Of a stretch of DNA of 64,000 nt, positions 11,343 through 20,938 are shown piece by piece. The notes beneath the pieces were generated by a model. That model was not told where the DNA came from, searched no databases, and saw only the letters and a program-made list of their open reading frames with translations. Position numbers and translations under genes: made by a program. The stretch covers positions 1-64,000 of the forward strand of contig CAMZNG010000006.1 in the NCBI GenBank assembly GCA_947313745.1. The letters are read 5' to 3'. Each line of letters opens with the position of its first letter. The stretch's first letter is position 1. The stretch is from an uncultured Mycoplasmataceae bacterium. Lineage in GTDB: Bacteria; Bacillota_I; Bacilli_A; Mycoplasmatales; Hepatoplasmataceae.

Positions 11343-12245
11343 TTAATCATCATAATTATTTAAGTCAACAAAGTCATTAAAAAATGTTTTATATCAACTT
11401 CTATAATCTTCTTCATTATCATGATCGATTGGTGTTGATGAATCATATCCATTAACTAAACCTTTAATTTTTCCATCTTTATTAAAAATCATTGTTGAAC
11501 CTTCTGAAATATTAAACTCTGTTTCTTCATTTGATGGATTATAAGTAAACGATAATTCTGGTGCTGGTGGATCTGGTTCTGGTGGAGTGTCATTTCTAGT
11601 AACTACTTTTCAACCTTTGTAGTCTTCCTTGCTATCATCACTTCCTTCTGTAACATCTAATTGTAATTTTGTAGCATCGCTTCAACTTCCACTTCCTTCA
11701 GTAACATTACTTTGAGAAAGAAAACCTTCAGATCAATCGCCATCAATCATTCTATTATTTAGTTCATATCCACCTTTACCATTTTCAATTAAAAATAAAT
11801 CTTCTTCCAAATTGTGAGTGCTATCAATATCAATTGAATATCAAGTGGTATTTGATTCATCCTCTTTGTCAACTCAATATGAAAAGGGACCAATTCCTTC
11901 AACATCTGAATAATCTCCTTTTGATCCTGCAGCATCACCATATGTCATATAATTTGTTGCATCTCCTTTTTCCTTATAAAAGAATAAACCTATATTTTTA
12001 TCAGTATCATTTTCAAGTATTTTCTTTTTTGCTTTTTCTATTGAAATTTTATTATCATTTAAAATTTTAGAATTAAGATTAAATTTATTTGGTCTAAATA
12101 AAAAGTAAAGTCCAACACTAAGTCCAACAACAAGTATAAAAAGAAGAGAAAGAATTATAGTTATTTTCTTTCAACTACGCTTTATAATCTTTTTTTCACT
12201 TTTCACTTTGCTTTTTTTATTTGTATCTAATGTATTATTTATCAT
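11343..12245 (-). CDS. Membrane-anchored extracellular protein, unknown function
   Basis: Not recognised. The 300-residue protein has a lysine-rich cytoplasmic head (1-25), one strong hydrophobic segment (about 29-52, ending GLYFLF), then an acidic, Ser/Thr/Asn/Gly-rich domain predicted outside the cell. It has no lipoprotein cysteine, so it looks like a type II membrane protein. A Pro/Glu linker (TPPEPDPPAPEL, about residue 210) separates two outer parts, and a VTEGS motif recurs twice about 17 residues apart. Tryptophans are mostly TGA, so the gene is missed under the standard code. TATAAT at 12252-12257 lies 6 bases before the ATG, with no Shine-Dalgarno. Likely a lineage-specific surface protein. 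Confidence 0.85.
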
Positions 12246-12251
12246 AAATTT

Positions 12252-12294
12252 ATTATACACTAATAATAATATTAGGTATTTTATTATATATAAT
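12252..12294. promoter_or_regulatory. Divergent promoter region
   Basis: A minus-strand TATAAT (12252-12257) lies 6 bases from the ATG of the surface protein gene, and a plus-strand TATAAT (12289-12294) lies 7 bases from the ATG of the CNNM gene. No Shine-Dalgarno separates either box from its start codon, so both transcripts should begin at or very near the ATG. No clear -35 hexamers are visible. Confidence 0.6.
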
Positions 12295-12301
12295 TAATAA
12301 A

Positions 12302-13558
12302 ATGAATATTTTTGAAGCAATTTCCTTATTTTTAATATTGTTATTATTGGTGATGGTATCAGCATTTTTTTCTTTTTCAGAGATGGCTATATCATCAGCA
12401 AGCAAAATAAAACTTCAATCAATTTTAAAGAATGCAAAATCAAAAAAAGAAAAAAAACAATCTAAAAGAGTTATTAATTTTATTGATAATTATAATCAAC
12501 ATATTACATCAATTGTAGTGTGCAACAATATTGTTAATGTCCTTTCTTCAACATTATCAACCGCATTATTTGCTGCAATATTTAATGATTCAATCGGTGG
12601 ATATTTAGGTTCGTTTATTTTTATGACAACATTAATAATAATCTTTGGAGAACTTATTCCAAAGATGCTTGCAAAGAAATTTTCAGAAAAGGGGACAATG
12701 AAGTTTTCATTTATTTTACATTTTGTAAATATTTTTTTAACACCAATAACCTTTATATTGTCAAAAATGGTGAAGGAAGAGAAGAAAATAACACTTTCTT
12801 CTGATCAAGAAATAAATTTTGCCATTGAGGAATCAACGGTTTCAGGAATAACTTCAAAACATGAACAAAATTTTATTAAAAATTCTCTAATGATGGATAA
12901 GATATTTGCAGAAGATATAATGATTTTGAAAAAAAATGTAAAAACATTTCCTGAGAAAATATCTCTTAAAGAAATAAAAAAAGAGATTTATAAATATAGT
13001 TATACAAGATTCCCGTTAATTGATAATAAAGGAAATGTTACTTCGATACTTTCAACAAAAAGAATATTAGTTCATTTAGCAAATAATAAAGAAATTAATA
13101 TTGACGAATACAAAATGGATTTTTTAAAAATAGAATTAGATGAAAAACCTATAATAATTTTTGAAAATTTAAGAAATAGAAGAGAAAAAATGGCAATTGT
13201 TGTTAATGACGATAATAGATTTGTTGGTATTGTAACAATTGAAGATATTATAGAAATGTTAGTTGGTAAAATATATGATGAAGAGGACATTGAAAAAGAT
13301 GGTATATATAGATTAAGTGATACCACATTTATTGTTCCTCCATCAATTAAGTTAGATCATTTAATAAAAAAACATATATGTAATATGAAAATAAATTCAC
13401 AAGATAAATCATTGACAATCCAAGAATTAGGAAATAAAATATGTGGAAAAGTATTAAAAGATGGTGATCATTTTACATATAAAAACAATATAATTTGAGT
13501 CAAGAAAGATAAATATAATAAAAATAAACTAATTTTTGAAATAGATTTGATAAAATAA
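12302..13558 (+). CDS. CNNM/CorC-type transmembrane protein with CBS pair
   Basis: Member of the CNNM (DUF21) - CBS - CorC/HlyC family, implicated in Mg2+ (or Co2+) efflux or its regulation, and often annotated as hemolysin-like. The 418-residue protein has an N-terminal DUF21 membrane domain with about four hydrophobic segments (residues 5-150, including the GELIPKMLAKKFSEKG motif near residue 120), a CBS-domain pair (about 195-325; TRFPLIDNKGNVTSIL, VVNDDNRFVGIVTIEDIIE) and a short C-terminal CorC-like domain. A TGA Trp at 13496 extends the protein 20 residues to TAA at 13556. Predicted leaderless from TATAAT at 12289. Confidence 0.9.
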
Positions 13559-13589
13559 CTATGTAATATATTATTTAATAATAAAAACT

Positions 13590-14759
13590 ATGGAAAATAT
13601 AAAAAAATTAAATCCATCAAAAATAAAGATGGGGAAAAGAAAGATGTACTCATTATTAATAATTGGTTCTCTTTTACTTTCTATTTCCAGTTATTATTTT
13701 GTTTTGTCTGCACAATTATATACACCAGGGTTAGGTGGTATTGCTAATGGAATAACATATTCTCTTTTGGCAATTCTTAAGCATGCAAATCCATATATTG
13801 ATGAACCAACATTTAAAACAGCATCCTATTGAATTCTTTATGGAACATTTAATTTACCAATGATATACTTAATAATTAAATGATATTCAAAAAGATTTTT
13901 TACTTTGTCTATAGCATCGTTGTTTTTATCTTTATTTTTTACATTCTTTTTTACATGAACACCAGGATTTAATGTTTCTTTAATTCCAAAAGATTTTGGC
14001 GACTCTAAATCAATGATGCTAATCATTTTATTTGTATCAATGATTGCAGGGATTATTTATGGAGTTGGTGTGGGACTAACATTTAGAATAGGGGGATGTA
14101 CAATGGGTCTTGATCCAGTTATAAGGCATTTTTCAAGAGATAAAGACAAAAACATTGCTCCATATCTTTTTGTTATAGGAATGGTTAATTCAATGGTTTG
14201 AATTTTTGTTCAATACATAATACATGCATCATATGGTGATCCTGGAATATATGGAGGAGATAAAGTTGGTTGAAATTGAATGAGTTTTATTCAAAATACA
14301 ATTATGTCTCCACAATTTTTAGGATCTTGGTTGTTTATTGGAACATATTCTTTGGTTACAAGCACTATATATTCAACAAATAAAAAAGGTCAAATATTTA
14401 TTACAACTTCAAAAACAAAAGAAATATCAAATTATTTAAATGAAACAAATTTCCATAGGGGGCATACCCTTGTTGAAACAGAAGGTGGATACTCAGGAAA
14501 AAAAACAAAAGCATTACAAATGATAATCAATATGGAGGAAATGTTTGATGTTGTTGAGTTGATTGCTGCTATTGATGAAAATGCTTTAATAACAGTTACA
14601 GAACTAAAAAGAGTTTATGATGTTCATAATTGAATACCGATGACTAATGAAGATAAAGAGAAGAAAAAAGAAGCATTAAAGAATGAGGAAAAAAGAACGG
14701 CAGCTAGAGAAAAAAGAAAAAAAATGAAAGAAGAAAAAAAACTTAGCAAAAAAAAATAA
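13590..14759 (+). CDS. YitT-family membrane protein (DUF161/DUF2179)
   Basis: Polytopic membrane protein of the YitT family, function unknown. The 389-residue protein has about five hydrophobic segments (residues 25-260), with the family's glycine-rich GVGVGLTFRIGGCTMGLDPV segment near residue 155, then a soluble DUF2179-like domain (about 265-345; HRGHTLVETEGGYSGKKTKAL) and a strongly basic Lys/Glu tail (350-389). TGA Trp codons occur at 13830, 14199, 14271 and 14631. It is followed by a terminator shared with convergent ppa. Confidence 0.88.
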
Positions 14760-14782
14760 ATTCATTTGAATTTATTTTTATT
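14755..14782. terminator. Bidirectional terminator between yitT-like gene and ppa
   Basis: Inverted repeat AATAAATTC (14755-14763) and GAATTTATT (14768-14776) with a T-rich tail on the plus strand and an A-rich flank that serves as a T-run on the minus strand. It overlaps the final codons of the gene to its left and ends at the ppa stop codon. Confidence 0.65.
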
Positions 14783-15317
14783 TAATATATTTTTTTGGAT
14801 GTTCTTTTTTCATTTTTGCAATAAAATCATCTTTACTTAAATCATTATATTTTTCATACAATTCTTTTGTTTCTTTTAATTCATTTATTGCATATCTTTC
14901 ATCTTCAAAACCATTGATAACAACTGATTTTTTTTGTAAGTTTTTATAATTTTCAAAAAAATCTTTTATTTCATCAAGTCTATGTTTTTCTATATCCTTT
15001 AATGATTTCACATTGTCATATCTTGGATCAACATCGATTACACCAAGTATTTTTGTATCTGTTTCACCACCGTCAATCATTTTTACAGCTCCAATAATTC
15101 TAATAGGAACCTCAACTCCAGGTAGTAATTCATGATCTGAAAAAACAAGAACATCAAGAGGATCTCCATCTCAATCTAGTGTGTTTTCAAAATATCCATA
15201 ATTCAATGGATAAACCATTGAACCATAAAGTATTCTATCAACCTTAATTTTTCCATCCTCAATCTCATATTTAATGTTTGAACCTTTTGGAATCTCAATT
15301 ATAATATTTTCTTTCAT
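14778..15317 (-). CDS. ppa: Soluble inorganic pyrophosphatase (family I)
   Basis: Hydrolyses pyrophosphate released by nucleic acid, aminoacyl-tRNA and other syntheses, pulling those reactions forward. The 179-residue protein shows the family I signature GDPLDVLV with three metal-binding aspartates, preceded by [11 protein letters not shown] and followed by the [11 protein letters not shown] segment. One Trp just before the signature is TGA, so the full gene is seen only with the mollicute code. ATG at 15317 has a strong AAAGGAG five to nine bases upstream. It is transcribed alone and divergent from the ECF S-component gene. Confidence 0.96.
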
Positions 15318-15341
15318 TATTTCTCCTTTACTTTTATGTAC

Positions 15342-15347
15342 TATAAT
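15342..15347 (+). promoter_or_regulatory. -10 box for the ECF S-component gene
   Basis: TATAAT ending 9 bases before the ATG at 15357, with a second overlapping TATAAT directly after it (15348-15353). The region between ppa and this gene is short, and there is no Shine-Dalgarno before 15357. Confidence 0.6.
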
Positions 15348-15356
15348 TATAATACA

Positions 15357-15893
15357 ATGAATAATGAAATTAAGAAATTAGTTATAACATCAATGTTTTT
15401 GGCTGCTTGTGGTGCTTTGAGTATTTTTCAAATACCATTACCTTTTATTGCATCCTATGCTGGGTTTGATTTAGCTATTATTCCTTTATTATTATCAAGG
15501 AGGTTTGTTGGATTAACAAAATCAATAGTGATCGCATTGATTTATCCATTTTTTACATTGATATCAGTTATTCCAAACTTTATTGGCGTTCTTTTTTTGA
15601 TGATGCAATCAACATCGATAGTTTTGATTGATTTTATATTTAATAATAAAAAATATAATATTTTTGGAATAATCATTTCTATAGTACTAATAACCATTAT
15701 AAGTGTAATAATTAATATATTTATAATAATGCCTTTATATGTTGGAGAACATACTTATTGAAGTAATCCAATCCCAAACATTGTTGCAGCAATTTTTACA
15801 TCCATTACCATTACATCAATAAGATTAATGGTCGGTTATGCACTTACTTGACCATTATGAACTTTATTTAATAGTGAAAGGTTTAAAAAATAG
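15357..15893 (+). CDS. ECF transporter S component-like membrane protein
   Basis: Substrate-binding membrane subunit of an energy-coupling factor vitamin/cofactor importer, which works with the shared EcfT/EcfA module encoded elsewhere. The 178-residue protein has about five to six hydrophobic segments, a short basic N-terminus, and the S-component pattern of a first helix followed by a loop with [17 protein letters not shown]. The substrate (riboflavin, folate, thiamine precursor or other) cannot be told from sequence. ATG at 15357 is preferred over 15336 because the upstream codons would overlap the TATAAT box. TGA Trp codons at 15759, 15849 and 15858. The stop is one base before the next ATG. 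Confidence 0.72.
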
Positions 15894-15894
15894 T

Positions 15895-16383
15895 ATGAAA
15901 ATATTAATTATTTCTGATGTTCATAAAAATATAAAACAAATGGATATTATACTATCCAAAAACAAAGACTATGATTTAAAAATATTTTTAGGAGATTTTG
16001 AATTATTTTCAAGAGAGAAACACAAAGAACAATTAAACAAATTTGATTTTTCGGTAACTGGAAATTGTGACATTCCTAATTTATCTAAAACATATGAATT
16101 CATTACATTAAATAATAATAAGATTTTAATAACACATGGACATATGTTTTCATCATTTTTAAAAAAAATAGATTTTAAAAAATTGAATGATTTTGCAAGA
16201 AAAAATAGTGCAAATATAATATTGCATGGACATGATCATATAGCAACAAATATAACTCAAAATAAAATAACAAGATTTAACCCTGGATCAATTTCATTTC
16301 CAAGAAATGGAAACAAACCTTCATATGGAACACTAACTATAAATAATGATGGCTCTTTTAACTTTAAACATCATTATATTTAA
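15895..16383 (+). CDS. YfcE/MJ0936-type metallophosphoesterase
   Basis: Small calcineurin-like phosphodiesterase. The 162-residue protein has all metal-binding motifs in order: SDVH (residues 7-10), GD (LGDFE), GNCD, THGH and HGHDH. Proteins of this size hydrolyse phosphodiesters such as bis-pNPP or cyclic nucleotides in vitro; the natural substrate is unknown. It starts one base after the ECF S-component stop and is probably co-transcribed. In-frame codons upstream of 15895 belong to the preceding gene. Confidence 0.88.
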   Translation: MKILIISDVHKNIKQMDIILSKNKDYDLKIFLGDFELFSREKHKEQLNKFDFSVTGNCDIPNLSKTYEFITLNNNKILITHGHMFSSFLKKIDFKKLNDFARKNSANIILHGHDHIATNITQNKITRFNPGSISFPRNGNKPSYGTLTINNDGSFNFKHHYI

Positions 16384-16454
16384 TTATTTATAAATAAGTT
16401 TTTTAAAATAAAGTTTATTTACCAATTATAAATGTTATTATTTATATTGGTATT

Positions 16455-16531
16455 GCCCACGTATCTCAGTAGGATAGCGCACGTGCCTACTAAGCATGGG
16501 GTCGGAGGTTCGAATCCTTTCGTGGGCACCA
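16455..16531 (+). tRNA. tRNA-like gene, arginine-type body with ACU anticodon (possible pseudogene)
   Basis: Folds as a 77-nt cloverleaf with encoded CCA: acceptor GCCCACG/CGTGGGC, anticodon stem CGTGC/GCATG, T-arm GGAGG/CCTTT with TTCGAAT loop, 5-nt variable region. The anticodon loop CTACTAA reads ACU, formally a serine AGU anticodon, but the short variable loop and the loop/T-arm context resemble bacterial tRNA-Arg(UCU or CCU). The D-stem TCTC/GCGC has two mismatches (10:25 T-C and 12:23 T-C). Either a decaying arginine tRNA gene or an unusual tRNA. A run of T follows at 16533. Confidence 0.75.
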
Positions 16532-16556
16532 TTTTTTTATTTTAATTTAGAAAAGC

Positions 16557-17249
16557 ATGAAAAAGAAATATTATGATGAAATTAAGGATAAAATTGATGA
16601 ATCTTTAAAAAAGAAGGATTATGATTTTGCAATTAAATTAATAAACGAAGAAATATCAATGCCATATATTCCGATGGAATTTGAAAATTACTTAATTGAA
16701 ACATTAAAAAAAATTCCATTAAACAATAATGAAGAGAGATATACATTTACAATTGAAAAAATAATTGATTTATTAATTAAGTTAGATGATGATAAGAATG
16801 ATTATTCTGAATTAATAAATCAATTAAATAAGTTTAATCTTGAAAAAAACCTTAATGAGATTACATATTTTTTTTTAAAGGCCAAAAATAAAAAAAATAT
16901 TTCATTGGTTTTTGATGAACTTTGCAAACAAAAAACAAATGTTATTTTGGATCTTGGTAATCCATCAGAAATAGAATCGATTGAAGAAACGGTTGAATAT
17001 ATTAGAGATAAGAAAAAAATGGAACTAACCTTGGATAAATATCCTCTATTAATTGAGCCAGGAAATGAATTATTAAAAGAAATATATTTAACAAAACATT
17101 TTGGACAAAAATTAGAAGAGGGGTTTGATGAGGTTGTTGTTTATACTTTATCAAAATTATTTTCATACCCAGATTTATTGAAAGAAATAAAAGACTTAAA
17201 AAACATACAAAATAAATTGAAAATGTTTAGTTCAATTAACAATTTATAA
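16557..17249 (+). CDS. DUF3196-type protein (MG237-like), unknown function
   Basis: A 230-residue soluble, mostly helical, charged protein without membrane segments. In Mycoplasma genitalium an uncharacterised helical protein (MG237) precedes tig (MG238) and lon (MG239); the same order here is the main argument for homology. The sequence shows repeated amphipathic helices resembling a TPR-like array and no catalytic motif. It lies 25 bases after the tRNA-like gene without a clear promoter or Shine-Dalgarno. A role with trigger factor or Lon would be guesswork from position. Confidence 0.7.
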   Translation: MKKKYYDEIKDKIDESLKKKDYDFAIKLINEEISMPYIPMEFENYLIETLKKIPLNNNEERYTFTIEKIIDLLIKLDDDKNDYSELINQLNKFNLEKNLNEITYFFLKAKNKKNISLVFDELCKQKTNVILDLGNPSEIESIEETVEYIRDKKKMELTLDKYPLLIEPGNELLKEIYLTKHFGQKLEEGFDEVVVYTLSKLFSYPDLLKEIKDLKNIQNKLKMFSSINNL

Positions 17250-17289
17250 AAGTATAATTAATATAAATAAAATTTAATAAGGAGATAAA

Positions 17290-18570
17290 ATGACAAAATT
17301 TAAATTAGAAAAAACAAATGAAATCGCTGAAGTTAAAATAAGTGCAAGCGGCGAACAATGAAAATTATTAATTGATAAATCAAAAAAGAAACTTATTGAT
17401 AACTTAGAATTAAAAGGGTTTAGAAAAGGAAAGGTTCCTTTAAACATTGCAAACAAAAATATTTCAATGGAAGAAGTTAGAAACAATGCTTCAAGTCTTT
17501 TATTGGATATCAACTATGAGAAAGCAATTGATTTATTAGCAAAGGAAAACATAGCAACTAGACCTCAGTTTAGTATTTTAAAAATCTCTGATAACGAGGT
17601 TGAAATAGCATTAAAATCAATTTTAATGCCCGAAGTTAAACTAGGCAATATGGATTCTATAAATGTTGAATATAAAAAGAAAAAGATAAATGAAAAAGAA
17701 CTAAAAGAAGAAGTAGATAAAATTAATAAATATTTAATTGAAAATAAGGAAATTTCTAATAAAGATGCAGTTATTAAAAAAGGAAATATTGTAAACATTA
17801 ACTATTTAGGAAAAGTAAATGGAAAACCTTTCGATGGTGGAGAAGGAAAAGACTTTGATTTAGAAATTGGTTCAAAATCATTCGTTGATAATTTTGAAGA
17901 TCAATTAATAGGAATGAAAAAAGGGGAAGAAAAAATAGTAAATGTAAAATTCCCTGATGAATATCCAGCAAAAAATCTAAAAGGGAAAAAAGCAACATTT
18001 GATGTTAAAATAAATGCTATTAAAGAAAAAATTACGTTATCTGGAAAAGCATTGCAAGAAAAACTTGAAACTTTAGGATTTGATTCAAAAGAGGAAATTA
18101 TTTTAAGAATCAAAGACTCTTTTGAAGACAGAATTAAAAACGAAGCAAATGACATTTTCTTTAGAAAATATATGGAAGAAATAATGAAATTAAAAGATAC
18201 TGTTATAAAAGTTCCTGAAGAGATTGTAAAACAACAAGTTGATGAAGAATGAAAAAGAATTGAAATGCAAGTTCAACAACAAGGGATGAAAGTTGAAGAT
18301 TATTTAAAAATGCTTGGAATGCCTAAAAAAGAATTTAAACAAAAAAATCTAAAAGAAGCATCAAGAAAAAGAGTGAAAGAAGGATTGGTATATTCAAAAC
18401 TAATTAGTGATTTTAAAATAAAAGTAACTAAAGAAGAACTTGAAAATGAATATATGAAACTTGCAATACTAAATAAAACAACAGTTGAAGATATAAAAAA
18501 AGAAGTTTCAAATAATTCATTAGAACAAAATATAATTTTTGAAAAACTTATTAATAAATTAAAAAAATAA
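17290..18570 (+). CDS. tig: Trigger factor
   Basis: Ribosome-associated chaperone with peptidyl-prolyl isomerase activity that receives nascent chains. The 426-residue protein has the N-terminal ribosome-binding domain with the signature near ELKGFRKGKVPLNIA (about residues 39-53), an FKBP-like domain (about 155-245; VNINYLGKVNGKPFDGGEG), and a helical C-terminal chaperone domain. ATG at 17290 is preceded by AAGGAG. TGA Trp codons lie at 17359 and 18250. It is followed 24 bases later by lon, with its own Shine-Dalgarno. Confidence 0.96.
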
Positions 18571-18593
18571 ATTTGTAAAGGAGATTTAGAATA

Positions 18594-20933
18594 TTGGCAA
18601 CAAAAAAATTACCCATCATATTATTAGAAAAAGAAATAGTTCTTCCATTACAAATAAAGGAAGTAACACTTTCAAAAAAAGAAGACATTTTAGCAATAAA
18701 GAGATCAAAAGAAAATAATGAAAATTATTTGCTAATAACTTCAAAAATAAACGATGAGGAAAAAGTAAAAAATTCTATTATTGCATATGGAACTTTAGTA
18801 AAAATAATAAAGTTTAATGATGTTGAGAAAATGGGGAAAATAGTAGTAACAATTGAAGGAATTAATAGAGTTTCAATTTTTTCTTATTCTAAATCTAAAT
18901 ATGGTTCAATGCTTTCTTCATATGTTGAAAATGAAAAAATAAATAAAAATTCTAAAGCGGTTAAAGAAATAAGAGAGTTTTTAGAAATAGCAATTTCAAA
19001 ACCTGCAAACCTTCCCTTTGATATAGATGATTCAGAAGAAGAAGTATTAAGAGGTTTGGATAATTCACAATTTATTGATAGATTTTCTTCTTTCCTTCCT
19101 TTAACACTAAAGGAATCAGAGAAGTTATTATCACATTTTAATATTGAAAAAAGATATTTGTTTGTTGTTTCTAAGTTTGGTAAAATAATAAATAATGGCA
19201 AAGGAATATTAACTTCAATAGAAGAAAGAGAAGTAAAAGAAGGGATTAACGATAGGGTCAAAGAAAAAGTTCAAGGACAGCAAAAAGAATTTTATTTAAG
19301 AGAACAATTAAAAGCTATTCAAGCAGAATTAAATGATATAGCAGGAATAAAAAATGAATTTGATACCTTAAGAGCAAAAGTTAATGACAACCCTTATCCA
19401 AAGCACATAAAAGAGAAAGCATTACAAGAAATAAAGAAACTTGAAATGACTCCTTCTCAAGCACAAGAAGCAAACATAACAAGACAATATATTGATTGAT
19501 TATTAAATTTGCCATATTGACAATTTGATAAAGAAATAATTGATATAGAAAAAGCAAAAAAAATCCTTGATTCTGAACATTTTGGATTACAAAAAACTAA
19601 AGAAAAAATCATTGAATTCTTAGCAGTTAAACAACAAAACCCTAAGGCAAAGGGATCAATACTTGCGCTTGTTGGTCCTCCAGGAACAGGAAAGACAACA
19701 ATGGCAAAATCAATTGCTAAATCTTTAAACAGAAAATTAGTAAAAATTTCTCTTGGTGGAGTTAAGGATGAATCAGAAGTTAGGGGACATAGGAGAACAT
19801 ATATTGCTTCGATGCCTGGTAAGATAATTCAAGCAATGAAAAAGGCAAAGGTAAATAATCCAATAATTTTATTAGATGAACTAGATAAAATGTCTGCTGA
19901 TTTTAAAGGTGATCCAACTTCTGCAATGTTAGAGGTTTTAGACTTTGAACAAAATACAAATTTCCAAGATCACTACATTGAAGAGGAATATGATTTATCA
20001 AATGTTACATTTATTGCAACGGCAAATTATTATCAAAATATACCAGAACCATTAATTGATAGATTGGATATTATTGAGGTTTCTTCATATACAGAATTAG
20101 AAAAGATTCAAATATTTAAGAAGCATCTTTTAAAGAGAATAAAGAATGAAACAAAAATTTCTCCTAATATATTTAAATGAACAAATGAATCAATAAAAGA
20201 ATTAATAAGACACTATACAATTGAGGCAGGAGTAAGACAACTTTATAGAGAGGGTAATACAGTAGCAAGAAAACTTCTTGTTAAACTTCTTTCTGGAGAA
20301 TTAAATAAAACAAAATTAACAATAACACCTGAATTACTAAAAGAACTTTTAGGTCCTCAAAAATATGATTATACAAAAATTGACAAAACTCCACAAATTG
20401 GGACAACCATTGGACTAGCTTGAACACAATATGGTGGAGATATATTGCCAATTGAAGTTACACTATTTCCTGGAAAGGGAGAAATTATACTAACAGGACA
20501 ATTAAAAGATGTTATGAAAGAATCTGCAACGATTGCACTTTCATACATAAAATCAAATGCAAAGAAATTGAAAGTTAATATTGATAATTTAAAAGATATG
20601 GATATTCATATACATTCTCCTGATGGTGCTACACCTAAAGATGGACCATCTGCTGGAGTGACATTTACAACAGCAATAATATCTGCATTGAGCAAAAGAA
20701 AAGTTTCTCAATATATTGGAATGACAGGAGAAATAACTCTTAGAGGACATGTTCTTCCTATTGGGGGATTAAAGGAAAAATCAATATCTGCTTTTAGATC
20801 TGGTTTAAAGAAAATATTTATACCTGAAGAGAATATAAAAGACTTAGAAGAAATACCAGAAAATGTTAGGGCAAAATTAGAAATAATTCCTGTAAATAAT
20901 TATGAAATGATTTATGATACAATCTTTAATTAA
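18594..20933 (+). CDS. lon: ATP-dependent protease Lon
   Basis: Cytosolic AAA+ serine protease degrading misfolded and regulatory proteins. The 779-residue protein has the N-terminal LAN substrate-binding domain (1-200), the QQKEFYLREQLKAIQ coiled segment, Walker A GPPGTGKT (361-368), Walker B ILLDELDK, and a C-terminal protease domain with the catalytic Ser in DGPSAG (S686) and the GGLKEK lysine. The start appears to be TTG at 18594: no ATG or GTG fits the conserved N-terminus, and AAAGGAG lies nine bases upstream. TGA Trp at 19497, 19518, 20178 and 20421. The valS ATG is five bases after the stop. Confidence 0.96.
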
Positions 20934-20938
20934 ATAAA

